From positions 113,024-177,023 of the forward strand of contig ARYC01000177.1 in assembly GCA_000711775.1 (NCBI GenBank): a DNA stretch of 64,000 nucleotides. The letters run 5' to 3'. This document shows positions 12,621-23,300 of the stretch, in pieces. Each line of letters opens with the position of its first letter. Position 1 is the first letter of the stretch. The stretch is from Oxytricha trifallax. Lineage: Eukaryota; Ciliophora; Spirotrichea; Sporadotrichida; Oxytrichidae. The notes beneath the pieces were generated by a model, which was not told where the DNA came from, did not search any database, and was given only the letters and a program-made list of their open reading frames with translations. The position numbers and the translations under genes were made by a program.

Positions 12621-13115
12621 ATGAATAATTAGAAAATAATTTAATAAAGTGATATGTATGGAGATTCATATAATCTACTCAAAATTATAGTGAATATTCA
12701 TTGTGTGGAGGGATTAAGAACCGCAAGATTTAATATGTAAGAGATGACCTATGCCAATTCTCAGAAAATGTAAGCATCCCAAATATTATTTTATCAGAAT
12801 TACATTAAAATAAGTAGAATAGCGCAATTAATGGTTAGAGGAGAATTTTTGGATGACAACATGTGCAGGTTTTATTAGTAACAATATCAGATATTTGGCT
12901 ACTCTCTACAATTACTCTTCGTCAATGACATTGATTTTAATGAACCTGATAGCAAAACATTTGGAGTTATGGGTAATGCAAATAAAAGTGGAAATAAAAA
13001 TGAAAATATGGTAATAACAGAAGACGCTCTTTATAAAAATTAAATAAAAAATGCTCTTTTATAAAAATTAAATAGAAAATTAAGCAAAATCAATCGGGTA
13101 GAGATGATTTGTTGA
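12621..13115 (+). CDS. Hypothetical protein segment (164 codons) ending at an intron
   Basis: An ATG-initiated frame with several TAA/TAG-coded glutamines (an MQASQILFYQNYIK-like stretch, then FYQQQYQIFGYSLQLLFVND). The TGA at 13113-13115 abuts a canonical 36-nt GTAAGT...CAATAG intron (13116-13151). After the intron two frames are coding-like, so the true exon phase is uncertain. A frame shift or unnoticed spacer near the 27-bp duplication at 13025-13079 would explain this. The following exon-like sequence (13152-13400) is rich in Gln, Asn, Ser and Lys. No domain is recognised. Confidence 0.5.
13025..13079. repeat. Imperfect 27/28-bp tandem duplication inside a coding patch
   Basis: GCTCTTTATAAAAATTAAAT is followed 27 bp later by GCTCTTTTATAAAAATTAAA, differing mainly in the T-run length. 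It lies where the coding frame becomes ambiguous. Such a short direct repeat could be a pointer pair flanking an eliminated sequence, or a simple slippage duplication. Confidence 0.6.
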
Positions 13116-13151
13116 GTAAGTGACAAGAGATTAAGCTGAGCAAGACAATAG
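13116..13151 (+). other. Probable 36-nt spliceosomal intron
   Basis: It starts GTAAGTGACA and ends CAATAG. It lies between GC-enriched coding sequences. Its length equals that of the 36-nt intron proposed in the TBE 22-kDa gene in this window. Confidence 0.5.
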
Positions 13152-13405
13152 TCATATTTTATCAAGCATTAAGTCAGTAAAAAAGAGAGATAAGAAAGAG
13201 AAATGAAAACACATCAGACAGAAGTAGGTCTTAAACAGCAAACACAGGAAGTGGGAAAAGACATAATGGGAAGAGTGCAGAGCTTAAATCACATGCTAGC
13301 TAGGGGAAATATAACACCTACAGATATAAGCCCATAAAGTTACAACATTAAAACAATGAAAATATAGCAATAAAAACTAAAATCACCCCCTTAAGTCTGC
13401 AGTAG
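13152..13405 (+). CDS. Exon-like continuation after the 36-nt intron
   Basis: GC-enriched sequence, open in two frames with Gln-coding TAA/TAG. One frame reads EVGLKQQTQEVGKDIMGRVQ, the other is Ser/Asn-rich. I cannot decide which is used. It fades into AT-rich DNA just before the inserted element at 13488. Confidence 0.4.
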
Positions 13406-13487
13406 ATATCAAAATTTTGTTTTTAAATATATTATTTTTAAGTTTATTATATCAAATTCATGACAATTATATATGCATAGATTTTTC

Positions 13488-13976
13488 GGGGGGGGGGAAG
13501 TTTCCTGCACCGGTTTATGATAAAAAAAAATTTTAGGGAAGTTTCCTGCACTCTTTTAAATTTTTTAAATTTTTATTTTTTTAATTAAATTAATCTTTAT
13601 AAAAACTATCAACTAACTTCAGGACTAATTTCAACATTTAATTATACTTTAATTTTTTAATCAATAGTCAATATCTCTCTTCAGATTCCAGCAACTCTGA
13701 CATTTTCATCTAATATTTATAGGTACAGTTATAGTAATTCCAAATATTTTATCCAATTCTTATTGAAATTCTGATTGAATTTTTCTTGTTCTTACCATGC
13801 CTTTATAATGTTAGACTTTATTTTCTTTAACTACTTCAATGATGAGAGATATGCTCTTAATATTTAATGGGTAAAAAATATTAATTTTGTTAATTTATGT
13901 CAAATTTATTAAATTTAACATAAAAAAATTAAAGCGTGCAGGAAACTTCCTCGAGTGCAGGAAACTTCCCCCCCCC
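13488..13976. mobile_element. 0.49-kb TIR element with 8-bp duplication GATTTTTC
   Basis: The left end is GGGGGGGGGGAAGTTTCCTGCA-like and the right end is its complement. The motif GGAAGTTTCCTGCAC is repeated subterminally at both ends. Perfect 8-bp direct repeats GATTTTTC flank it (13480-13487 and 13977-13984). The interior is AT-rich with no gene. Its termini resemble those of the 1.5-kb element at 19111-20600, which also has an 8-bp duplication, so it is probably a non-autonomous relative. Eight-base duplications are typical of hAT-like elements, but no transposase was recognised. Confidence 0.75.
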
Positions 13977-14596
13977 GATTTTTCTCTATATTCAAGGTTC
14001 TCCATTTTATCTATATTTTTAAAGTATTTTATCAATATTGTTACTGCTGCTTTTTCAATAATAATTTGTATTTAATGTAATATTTAATATAAATATTTTT
14101 TCCTTTAAGGAAGCTTGGGTAACAATAAAATCTATAAAACATATACAAACTAAACTCAATTTTATTAGTTAAAGTTACATTTAATATACAGAATTAAATT
14201 TTGATAATAACTTAAAACCAAACCTAGTTTACAAAAAGGGATAAATTTAATAGATGTTAACTTATTTATATTATGAAATTGCATCATTGTCTTGCAAACT
14301 CCTTATGTTTTTTTTAATAAAGAATTTTGACTTATAGCATATAAATAAATCTCTCAAGAAAACTCACTTTTTAAAAAAAAATTATTTCAAAATCATGATA
14401 ATCCAAGAATTCAGGCATCGATATTGTCATTAATTTTTGTTATAAGAATAAAGCTGCTTTAAATAATTATGCAAAATCTTAATTTTAAATTCTCTATTGT
14501 GAAAATAAATGATTTGTTAAAAATTGGTGTATTGATAATATTATTGAGCTTAATACATTTAAGTTATTTTTAATCGTGCTAAGGTTGTTAATATGA

Positions 14597-15322
14597 TTCA
14601 TTTTCATTGCCATGCATCTTCCAGGACATGCAACGACGTGTATTCCCGATATTCAAAATCTAGCAAGCAAAGGTGCATATTTTTCGGGTGTTTCAGAGCA
14701 TTGGCTATAGCAAGGTTAGATATCGAAAGAATATTGTGGATTCAAATATTATTTAAACTTTGTCATACAATTTATTGAATTAATTTTTTAACATGACAAC
14801 AACCCTCTACCGCTTAATCGTGACTATCCCGAGAATAATAAAATTATCCTAATCTCTCTGAAAATTCTCTTTACTCCTCAACATCTAGTCGTGAAAGTCT
14901 TCGTTGTAATTGGAATCATAATTTTTTATCATCGATATGGATATTTATTGAAGTTTCGTGATTTTATAATGTTCTCATAAAGCAGTTTTTGTTGTAATTA
15001 TTCCTGTGAGAGTTGTCTCACATTATAGAGACTTTCTCATGCATGCATGTATGTATGTATAAAATAATTGTTCTTTTATCATTATTAGACAGTTTAAAAG
15101 GAGAATGCCACTGATTCCAATTCTGACACTATTTATTAGGGAATAAGATTAGTTAAATTGATATTTTGGTCGCTATTGATATATTAGTGGGTGAGAGTTA
15201 ATGATGGCACTGATGTATTTCATTTTATTACTGCTAATGTTACTGATTTTATAGCAAGACTCACTTATCATATAATTTTTGCTCTGGGAGTTTGTCTTTA
15301 CTGTTTCTAGTTTTATAAATGA
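14597..15322 (+). CDS. Hypothetical protein, 241-codon open frame
   Basis: A TGA-free frame runs from after TGA 14594-14596 to TGA 15320-15322. The best part is near the start (MHLPGHATTCIPDIQNLASK, from ATG 14612), weakly reminiscent of alkaline-phosphatase-superfamily motifs. Another good part, at about 15080-15310, includes RVNDGTDVFHFITANVTDFI and a hydrophobic, possibly membrane-spanning end. The middle is AT-rich and could contain spacer. A short spliced frame (15413-15587) follows on the same strand and may be its C-terminus. Confidence 0.45.
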
Positions 15323-15412
15323 TATACTATAATATATTGGTTTTTAAATAAAAATTACTCATTATAATGCCATACATAAAACTATGGTATATAAATAGAA
15401 TGAATTATCTTT

Positions 15413-15587
15413 ATGAAACTTACTTGGAATAATAGTAAGTTAGGCTTGTTGTTGTTATTTTCAATCGATAATTATTAATAATTTCTTAGGTTTCTTCTTT
15501 ATGCCTCTATATTCTTGGGTCTTGGTGGAGTTTGATTATCAGCATGAGTTTCGCTGGTGTTATTTTAGTGAAATTACTTAAATTTGA
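15413..15587 (+). CDS. Short spliced frame with 55-nt intron, probable C-terminal exon pair
   Basis: Exon 1 is 15413-15434 (ATG start), the intron is 15435-15489 (GTAAGT...TTCTTAG), and exon 2 is 15490-15587, ending in TGA. Joined, it gives about 39 residues with an aromatic-rich segment (SFFFMPLYSWVLVEFDYQ). The intron borders are canonical and the reading frame is maintained, which supports it. It may be the 3' end of the gene at 14597-15322; the ATG could then be internal. Confidence 0.4.
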
Positions 15588-15839
15588 CTAAGAATAAATA
15601 AATAAAATAAATTATAAAGAATATCTTATTTACTAGAACTAACTATTAGGATATTAGCTATTTATAATATTATGAATAAATTTATAATATTAAAAATATA
15701 CTATATTGTAATTAATAAAGTGTTGATAAGAAGTACAATATAGTTTAAACGATTTATAATATTCTAATTAACCAATGAAAATTAAAATATTTCATATTTA
15801 ATTATCACTAACCATAGATAAATAATTATTATGTATAAA

Positions 15840-15977
15840 ATGATAAGTGGGAGAAATATGAAATATTTTGATGAGTTACCATCTTTTTATGAGCTATTTT
15901 ACGAAGAAATGTTCCCATTTGAAGAAAAAAAAACATAGATTTAGTTCTTAAGGGAAATTATCACATCTAATATTTGA
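15840..15977 (+). CDS. Small hypothetical protein or terminal exon (45 codons)
   Basis: The frame from ATG 15840 to TGA 15975-15977 encodes MISGRNMKYFDELPSFYELF followed by an acidic stretch and FLREIITSNI. Aromatic and acidic residues are well mixed, unlike translations of the AT-rich flanks. No domain is recognised. It could be the last exon of the upstream plus-strand gene. Confidence 0.35.
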
Positions 15978-15979
15978 CA

Positions 15980-17240
15980 TTAATATTCTACTTTGTTTAG
16001 CTTGAAGCATATTATTGTACTTTGAGTAAATTCCTTTTGCTTCTCTCTACCAAGTATAAGGATATATGCTGTAGATTTCTTCTTTTATACTTCTGAAGTT
16101 GTGAGAAATATTACAAAGTTTTGTAGTATCTTCAAATTAAATAGTCATGTGAATCATATTATTCATAATCATCACTGAAAACGTTATATAAACTTACTCT
16201 ATAATTCACAAAATATACTTAAATTTTACTCTTGTGGTTTCATCTAAAATCTTAAATCTCTTGAATGAATTTTATAGTATTTATAAATTGTTTCTTAAAT
16301 ATATTTATACTAATAAAAATTAAAGTTTAATACTTACATTTACTAATACAACTAAGAAATTAAAAATAATAAAAATGATTTAAATAAATTAAATATAAAT
16401 TAACTTTCAACAAATTGAGAATTAAAGAAACAACTATTTAAATCAGGTACTAATTGTAGAAAGTGTAAATTAAGGAAAATAATGAAGATACTTATTCAAT
16501 ACATATAAAAGGTAGTCATTATCAAAATAAGAAGAACATTGATTCTAATATAATAGAAGCAAGTAATATGGGGTTTAAGTATACAACCACTCTAAATACT
16601 CATCAGTAAAGAATTTCAAGACTAAATGACTTGATTCAATTAACTAAAATTCATTATACTCTCAAAAATAGTAAAATTAAATATAAAATTCAAGATAAGC
16701 TAACATAAATTTAAGTCAGATAATTGTATAAATTTCAAATACTGATGAAAATTAAAAACAAATTCATCATATTACAATAAAATAATAAAAATAAAGTAAT
16801 ATTTATGATAACCGATTAGGACTATAGTATGAATCACAAATTTATAATGTGCAAGGAGATTTTATACACTTTAGCTTGATTTTTCTTCATATAATATTTG
16901 TTGTTCCTCATATTTAAAATATGAATAATTGGCATAATGTAAAAATTTTATGTTCATCAAATGTCTTCATTCTCTTCTCTATGTGTTACTTACTTAACTT
17001 AAAACTTTTTATTGAAGTATTCTACATAATGATCAGTTTTATATGTATATAAAAGGTTATTAGAAAATTGGGAGATAAATTAAAATGATGAAAATTATAC
17101 ATTCCAATAAATGCATTAGTCTTTAAAATAATCAAACTGAATTTTAATATAAATTTAATCAAACAGTTGTAATTATATGAAAACTTAAAATCTCTAAAAC
17201 AAGCAACTGATTATAATAATATGCTTACATTTTACAATAA
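15980..17240. other. AT-rich tract, no gene seen
   Basis: AT-rich DNA with scattered slightly GC-richer spots. No frame, palindrome or terminal repeat that I could support. Confidence 0.45.
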
Positions 17241-18224
17241 AAAATGAGATTATTGTTTGTCAGTATATGCAACCAGCTCTATGATACTCTTACTGGTCAC
17301 TACTAATATTCCTCTAGTTTAGAGGTGGTGTGAAAGTATCTTAAAAACTTAAACTGGTTCAGGAATTCATCTCTGATATTGCTGAGTATTTCAGATAGAG
17401 TTTCCACTCATTTACTAGGGTCTGTGATATAGGGCTGTATGATTTTACATTCAAAATCCCAAAACTCCTTCAGTACTTTGATTGAGTTTTTGATTGAAAA
17501 AAGTATACTATTAACGCATATTTTTAGGGTTTTAATAGGATTTATGAGGGGTTTAATGATTTAATATAGTAATTTAAGTGAGTATAATATGCGAAAATTT
17601 TTTAATATTAACACAAACATAAGCTATAGAGTCATGTGGCAGATCTCTGAATTTTATCATTCTAAGCTGTTGTTTTATTGTCTCAATTGTTACTTCATTT
17701 TCCTTGCTTGGCTTAATGATGGTTTAGTACTTAGAACTCCATTTATCTTGTATTTAACTAAATATTGCTTGATTCTTTACTTAAAATCTCTCTCACTCTT
17801 GCAGCTAAGTAATCGTTTCTTGGCATGTCGCTCTCTCTTATATTACTGTTAGAGCCCAGATATCCCATTTAGTGTCTCCGTCTCTCCAATCTTTTCTTTC
17901 TGGGAAATAATTTGGAGTGCCGTATTCATTTCCTAATGAAGATGCTTGCACTCTTTGAGCTCTTTTGAAATCAATAATATAAAATCTAAGAGGTTGTAAG
18001 TTTATCATGATGTTCTCTGGCTTTAAGTCTCTATGTACATAACCAAACTTATGAAGTTCTTCAATACCCTCAACTATCTGCAGCACGATCTAGCCATTTT
18101 GTCCTTTAGCATCTATTATCAAATAAAAATTCTCTGTAGGTCATTTGAAAGAGAGGAAGTCTAAATGCTATATGATCTTTACCAAAGTAATATGCCATCT
18201 AACTATATAATATGCTTACACTTA

Positions 18225-18771
18225 GCTAAAATAGCTAATTTTGAGTAAATTAATTAAGTAAATCAAGATTACACATTTCTCTATATTTATATTAATATTT
18301 TTATATTTTTAGGTACTCTACCGCATTTGAGCTGTTTTGCGGTAGAGTACCTTAATTATATTAATTAAAAAATAAATTAAATTGAAATGCTATAGTTAAA
18401 AGTGAAATAATTTCTCTATAAAAAGTAATATTATATTTAATTATAATTATAAGGAGTGAATAAATCAAAAATACTGCTTAATTTTGCAACTCTATGTAAA
18501 GATTATTGGTTTTTCAAATATTAAATTTTAAATTATTCACTCCTTATAATTATAATTAAATATAATATTCCTTTTTATAGAGAAATTATTTCACTTTTAA
18601 CTATAGCATTTCAATTTAATTTATTTTTTAATTAATATAATTAAGGTACTCTACCGCAAAACAGCTCAAATGCGGTAGAGTACCTAAAATTATAAAAATA
18701 TTAATATAAATATAGAGAAATGTGTAATCTTGATTTACTTAATTAATTTACTCAAAATTAGCTATTTTAGC
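18225..18771. mobile_element. 0.55-kb palindromic element inserted in TBE A kinase gene
   Basis: Near-perfect inverted repeat: left end GCTAAAATAGCTAATTTTGA, right end its complement, flanked by TA (18223-18224 and 18772-18773). Each arm carries a smaller hairpin, GGTACTCTACCGCA with its complement around a GAGCTG loop. Removing the element and one TA restores alignment of the kinase gene with TBE copy B. There is no coding capacity. The TA target suggests a Tc1/mariner-like mobiliser, by inference. Confidence 0.85.
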
Positions 18772-19201
18772 TAACTCTCTAAACTCTGCCTATTAAAGAG
18801 CATAATACTCATTAGCAAATTCCATTTAGAACTTATCATCAGCAAGGAAGTAATTATATTTTATAGGCATTTAGTCATGTGTAATGACTCTCTTCTCTAT
18901 TTTTCTTCAAGAGTGAGGCAACTTTCTAGGCAAGAATCTAAGTCAATAATTTTTAATATCGTAATCTTCTTTGCCTCTATTTTTACCATGACTTTGTTAA
19001 TCTCAAACACTGGAAAGTTAATGACTACTTTTTATCATTTTAACTTACTTCTGTACCTCAACTCTAAGTGACTCGACAGGATTTCTTGACCTTCTTATTT
19101 ATAGGAACTTGGGGGGGAAGTTACCTGGCAAGAGGGAAGTTTCCGGGCAAGTGAATTTATATATATAAATTTAATAAATTATACATTAAATTATTTATAA
19201 G

Positions 19202-20101
19202 ATATCAAAGAAACCTCAAGCTGTCCATAACACCCGGAGACCCCTATACCAGAACCCCATATTGGATTCTAGGGAGACAACTTAACACAAAGGTACTACT
19301 GATTTGAAGGAACATATTACCCCTTCAACAAATGACTCTACAACATAGCCACAACAGTACAAACCTCACTTCTTTAATTCTAACAAATCCAACTCCCCAT
19401 AAACGGAATCTCAAGGAAATTTAAACCCCTTGACCCAATTAGATCCCTAAGTCCCTAACTACCTAACAAAGATATTGGAGGAATCACTCCTATTGACCTC
19501 CAAGATATGCGAAGAATCACCCAAAATTCTCAACTAGGTAGTACCATAGGTACTAAATACTAATCCTGAACAGGGGGTACTAAATAGGGAACAAAATGAC
19601 ATCAGAAATCCCAACAGAACAGAAACTGCTCAGAATCTGATCAAAGATTCAATAGAAGACATAACTATCATACATATACTTATGTATCAAGGGATTAAAC
19701 CTGACATTTTATTAGAAACAAATAGAGTACAGTAGATCCTTATCACAAGCAACATGTTCTAAATAATGAAATAGGACATAATATATAAACTACTACAAAG
19801 ACTCATTGACTCCAAGAATAATAGAGTGGACCCAAGATTTGAAAAATGGGAAATCCAACTCTTAAATCAACTAAGCTCTATTAACTAAGGAGAGCTATAA
19901 TTAAGAAGCTTATAAGAGAGAGTACTTCTCACCAACGATAAAAAACAAAGTTCACAAGAAAAATTCAACGTTGGTCTATCTCTTCCAAAATTTAAGCAGC
20001 CCACCTTTTAAGTCAAAGTTAGACAGAGAAAGGAAAACAGAAAGAAAAAGAAATGGCTCCAGAAGATGACAGATAAGAAGATAATTAAGAATTTTTAGTG
20101 A
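19202..20101 (+). CDS. Unknown 300-codon protein of the nested 1.5-kb element
   Basis: With TAA/TAG as Gln the frame is open for 299 codons at about 38 percent GC, where TGA should occur about every 50-60 codons by chance. It ends at TGA 20099-20101. The frame stays open upstream to near the element's left end, but no ATG is present in its first 150 codons, so the start is unclear. The N-terminal half is rich in Pro, Asn, Gln and Thr. The middle has alternating hydrophobic residues (IEDITIIHILMYQGIKPDIL). The C-terminal 60 residues are very basic (RQRKENRKKKKW). I recognise no DDE, RNase H or zinc motif. A DNA-binding accessory or divergent transposase are both possible. Confidence 0.6.
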
Positions 20102-20208
20102 ATTAGTTAATGCCCAAATTGACTAAAACATATGAACTTATAAAAGAGCTTGTCCCTTATATATAACATATTATTGATCGGGGGTCCCCAGAGACCTCAA
20201 TGTGATAA

Positions 20209-20236
20209 TATTATTATTATTATTATTATTATTATT
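20209..20236. repeat. (ATT)n microsatellite
   Basis: About nine ATT units downstream of the long frame in the nested 1.5-kb element. Such runs also end some retroposons, but the element has inverted termini. Confidence 0.8.
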
Positions 20237-21560
20237 AAATTATTTATGTAATAATTTTTTAAATCATAATTTATAAGAGGACAATTAAAACATTCATTAA
20301 GTTTCAAAATTATAAAATGTAAATGTTGTATTATATAATAGGATTGGATAATTAAGTCATTTTTATTTTAATAATTTACCAAGAATTTGATTTTTTATTT
20401 AAAATTAAGATGTTTCTAAGAGAAAATACTAAATTTAATGAAGTAGATTTAGCCAAATATAATAAAGCATTTATTAAATTGCTCATATTCTAAGTAATAA
20501 GAGACTCATATGTGTTTAGTGGTTGTTAATTAAAAATAATTTCAAAAAAATAAAATAAAAAGAAAATAAAAATATTTTACTTGCCAAGAAACTTCCCTCC
20601 AGGAACTTTTTCCTGTAGGTTCGTGAATAAACACAAAACTTTAATTTTGCTTTTTTTTTAAGTACACTTTGAGGTCTCTTGTATGAGAATATGGCTTCTC
20701 ACAGAACTCACAAATATATTTGCCAATCTTTGAATGCTTTAGATACAACCTAGGCAAATAGTTGTATATATTTCTTTCAAGTGTCTCTTGTAAGTTGACT
20801 TGTAGAGGAAAACTGTTATTGCATTCCTTGCATTAATAGTCAACTTTGATAGGTAAAATTTAATGTTCAATGGCGGGTTGTTTAACCTCCTCCTCAATTT
20901 GTGCAGCCTCTTTGATAAGCTCCTTCTTAACTTATATTTCAATCTGAAAGGTTGAATCGACAAAATTTACATAAGTAGGCTCCCATTAAGTGCAAGCGTC
21001 TATGGTCTCAACTTTTTTGGGTTGTTGGAGTGATAGTTTTTGTTGGCTTTAACCAATTAATGCCGCTATTCTCAAAAGGTTAGCGCTAGTTTTAATTTGC
21101 TGATATATTTTATTATTATAATGATAAATTCTACCTATAAATACTATGATAGTTGAGTAGTAGACACTCTGGTAATTTTTTGCTGAGAGGTAAGCAAATT
21201 AAATAACCTTAAAATGCTGTAAGTTGACATATTTTATGATCATATTTTACATTTTACTAAATTAAAAAGCTCCAAAATAAGTTTTGTTTCTCTAGGATGT
21301 CCTCCAAATCAAGTTTGAATTTAATTTTGAGGATCTCCTATAATAATTAAACAATATTAGGAGCAATTTAATGGAGAAAGTTTGATAAAAATGGAAATCA
21401 ATCTGTGAAACTTGGAGGAAGTTTTTCAATGCTTCTCCGTATATCTTTTCAAGGTTGACCTCCAGTAGGTCCTCCCTATTTAGTAGTAAGATTTTAATAA
21501 ACTTAGAATGGATATCCATAATTTTAAATTTCATTAACATTTCTAGAAAGAGGAAGCAAG

Positions 21561-22350
21561 ATGGAGTCTATGAATGATGCAATGAAGAGAATTTAATCTC
21601 AAGATTTAATAGGAAAATTTCGAAGTAAAGAGGACCTTTATAGATATTTGGTATAGCAAGGTAAGTTCTTAAGTAAGATTAATAAATCCATTATAGTTGG
21701 ATTGTTCTTGCCGACTTAGGAGGGAACTAAAATCTCATTCTTAAAAGCCTTACTGAGTGAAGAAAAAAAGCTTTTAAGTCTAATGAAATTAGGATGATAG
21801 AGATACCTAACTACCCTGAAATATCAGTGACAAACCTATATGACGATGCTATGAGTGATCCGGACGTAGCTCTCTACCTTCCATCAAAGCTACAGCTCTC
21901 TAATAAGTTGCCAGAGAGAAACTTCTTCTTTGGTGTTCTTGCAACTCTGAAACCTGAGTACTTAAATGAAGTTATTTAAGAAGCTCACAAGAAACGATAC
22001 AGCATCTCTCCTGAAGAAAAAGAGAAGCAAGGTATTAAAATAAGTGATACCTGGCTGTAGGAACTTTAAAAGCATCCTTTCATCTCAAGTAAGCTTAGTC
22101 TTCTAACTTTATAGAAAAACCTGGTACTGCTATATACTTGATGAAAGAGCGCAGCAAATTAAACAGAGAGAGAAAGTCTCAAGTAAAACATGAATTGAGT
22201 AAGAGGCTCTTCAAAGATTTATAAAAGCCAGAAGAGATGAACATAGATGCAGGAGCTGGCACTAAGAGAAGAAACATAGGCCCAAGCAAGCCCTAAGAGG
22301 AAGAAAAGAAAGAGAAGCCAAATCCCTTTACGGGCAAATTTAATATGTGA
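21561..22350 (+). CDS. TBE 22-kDa protein gene, copy A
   Basis: ATG 21561 starts MESMNDAMKRI; the gene ends FTGKFNM followed by TGA (22348-22350). Two short introns are needed for a continuous match with copy B: 36 nt at 21661-21696 (GTAAGT...TTATAG) and 26 nt at 22089-22114 (GTAAGC...TTATAG). Conserved blocks are EIPNYPEISVTNLYDDAMSD and LPERNFFFGVLATLK. Internal TAG/TAA codons are Gln. The function of this TBE protein is unknown. It lies divergently from the kinase gene and convergently with the transposase. Confidence 0.8.
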
Positions 22351-22356
22351 ACTTAT

Positions 22357-23300
22357 TCATTCGTTTAAATCTAAAACTTATTTATAAACACAAAATCTCC
22401 CTTCTCTTGCGCACACTTTAGCTTTCTCATCACTGACTCTCTTAGCAGCACTCTTAATAAAATCGACTGTATCTATCTTCAAGTCGTGCAGCAAGTGATA
22501 TAGTAGAAGTTTCTTGTAGTGGCCTTTCAATAACCCCCAATAAAATTCAATTCCAATGAACTAAGGGCTGCAGGGAACATTAAATACAGGTTTTATGTTT
22601 AATCTTTCATATTCCTTCCTTGAGTCTTTAGTTTTATGAACTGACAAGTTATCAACGAACAGAATAATCTCTTAATCGACGTATTTATCTCTGAGCAATT
22701 AAAAGAACTTAATATATTATTCAGTCTTTAATGAGCGAAGGTGAATAAAATAAGTTTAGAGGCCATTATTTTCGCTTATTCCACCAAGTATAGCATGAGT
22801 TTAAACCTTGAATTTTAGCCCTCTGCATGTAATCGAATATATAATTTAAATTATCCTTATAAAATGGAACTTTAAAGTTAATCACTCTATTAATGCGATC
22901 GACTGTCTTGTTAGATATTCCATTCTTTTACATATTTTAGCTATGAATTAAGCAGATATGTGAAGCTCAGGAAATTAGCGATGAAACATCACAGCCCTCT
23001 AGGCTAGAGATAAATGAGCCCAGTATTTAAGAGTCTTATCATTAATAAGATAATTAATATGCTGTGTATAGAATTTTTAAGGTCTCTAAGGCTTAGAATT
23101 AAGGTGCTATCTCTATAAATTCAATGCTAATAGACAGTGAGACCTAACAATAGCTCGAGATTTATAGAGCAACCTTGCTATAGACGTGTAATTAAATATA
23201 GTCTTGAGTTGATCATTATAATCATCGCATCCATAACGCAACTTAAACAATAAATATATATACTCATTGTCCCCAAAACTTGCAAATAATCACTTAAATT
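22357..23300 (-). pseudogene. TBE transposase gene, copy A, internally deleted
   Basis: This is the IS630/Tc1-type DDE transposase of TBE elements. An N-terminal part (KLRYGCDDYNDQLK) and the C-terminal catalytic blocks LFVDNLSVHK and FIGIEFYW are recognisable. Compared with copy B, about 85-90 bp are missing around 22780-22830. This removes the HADE block with the first catalytic aspartate and shifts the frame. The start codon of copy B is also not conserved. It ends at TGA 22359-22357, a few bases from the 22-kDa stop (convergent genes). It is very likely inactive. Confidence 0.8.

Larger units (their letters stand above)
19111..20600. mobile_element. 1.5-kb TIR element with 8-bp duplication AGGAACTT, nested in TBE A
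   Basis: The left end GGGGGGGAAGTTACCTGG...CAAG and the right end CTTGCCAAGAAACTTCCCTC are inverted repeats. Direct repeats AGGAACTT flank it (19103-19110 and 20601-20608). It carries one long plus-strand frame (19202-20101) and a 3' (ATT)n run. Termini and duplication length match the 0.49-kb element at 13488-13976. It lies inside the TBE A zinc-finger/kinase gene, so it is younger than that insertion. Confidence 0.8.
17695..21080 (-). pseudogene. TBE zinc-finger/kinase protein gene, copy A, disrupted
   Basis: It corresponds to the TBE ~57-kDa protein. N-terminal part (20640-21080): an acidic region, then C2H2-like fingers YQCKECNNSF and YICEFCEKPYSHTRDL, with some histidines missing. C-terminal part (17838-18100): kinase motifs VHRDLKPENIMI, IIDFKRA and GTPNYFPE, ending at TGA 17697-17695. 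The frame is broken by two insertions (18225-18771 in the kinase, 19111-20600 after the second finger) and at least one frame change before the HRD motif. HRD is intact and the DFG-equivalent is DFK. The role in transposition is not known from sequence. Confidence 0.8.

Noticed and set aside
20739..20963. Arg/Lys-rich minus-strand frame in TBE A
   Set aside because: It is an out-of-phase reading of the zinc-finger part of the TBE A kinase gene; the frame with the Cys/His motifs is one base over.
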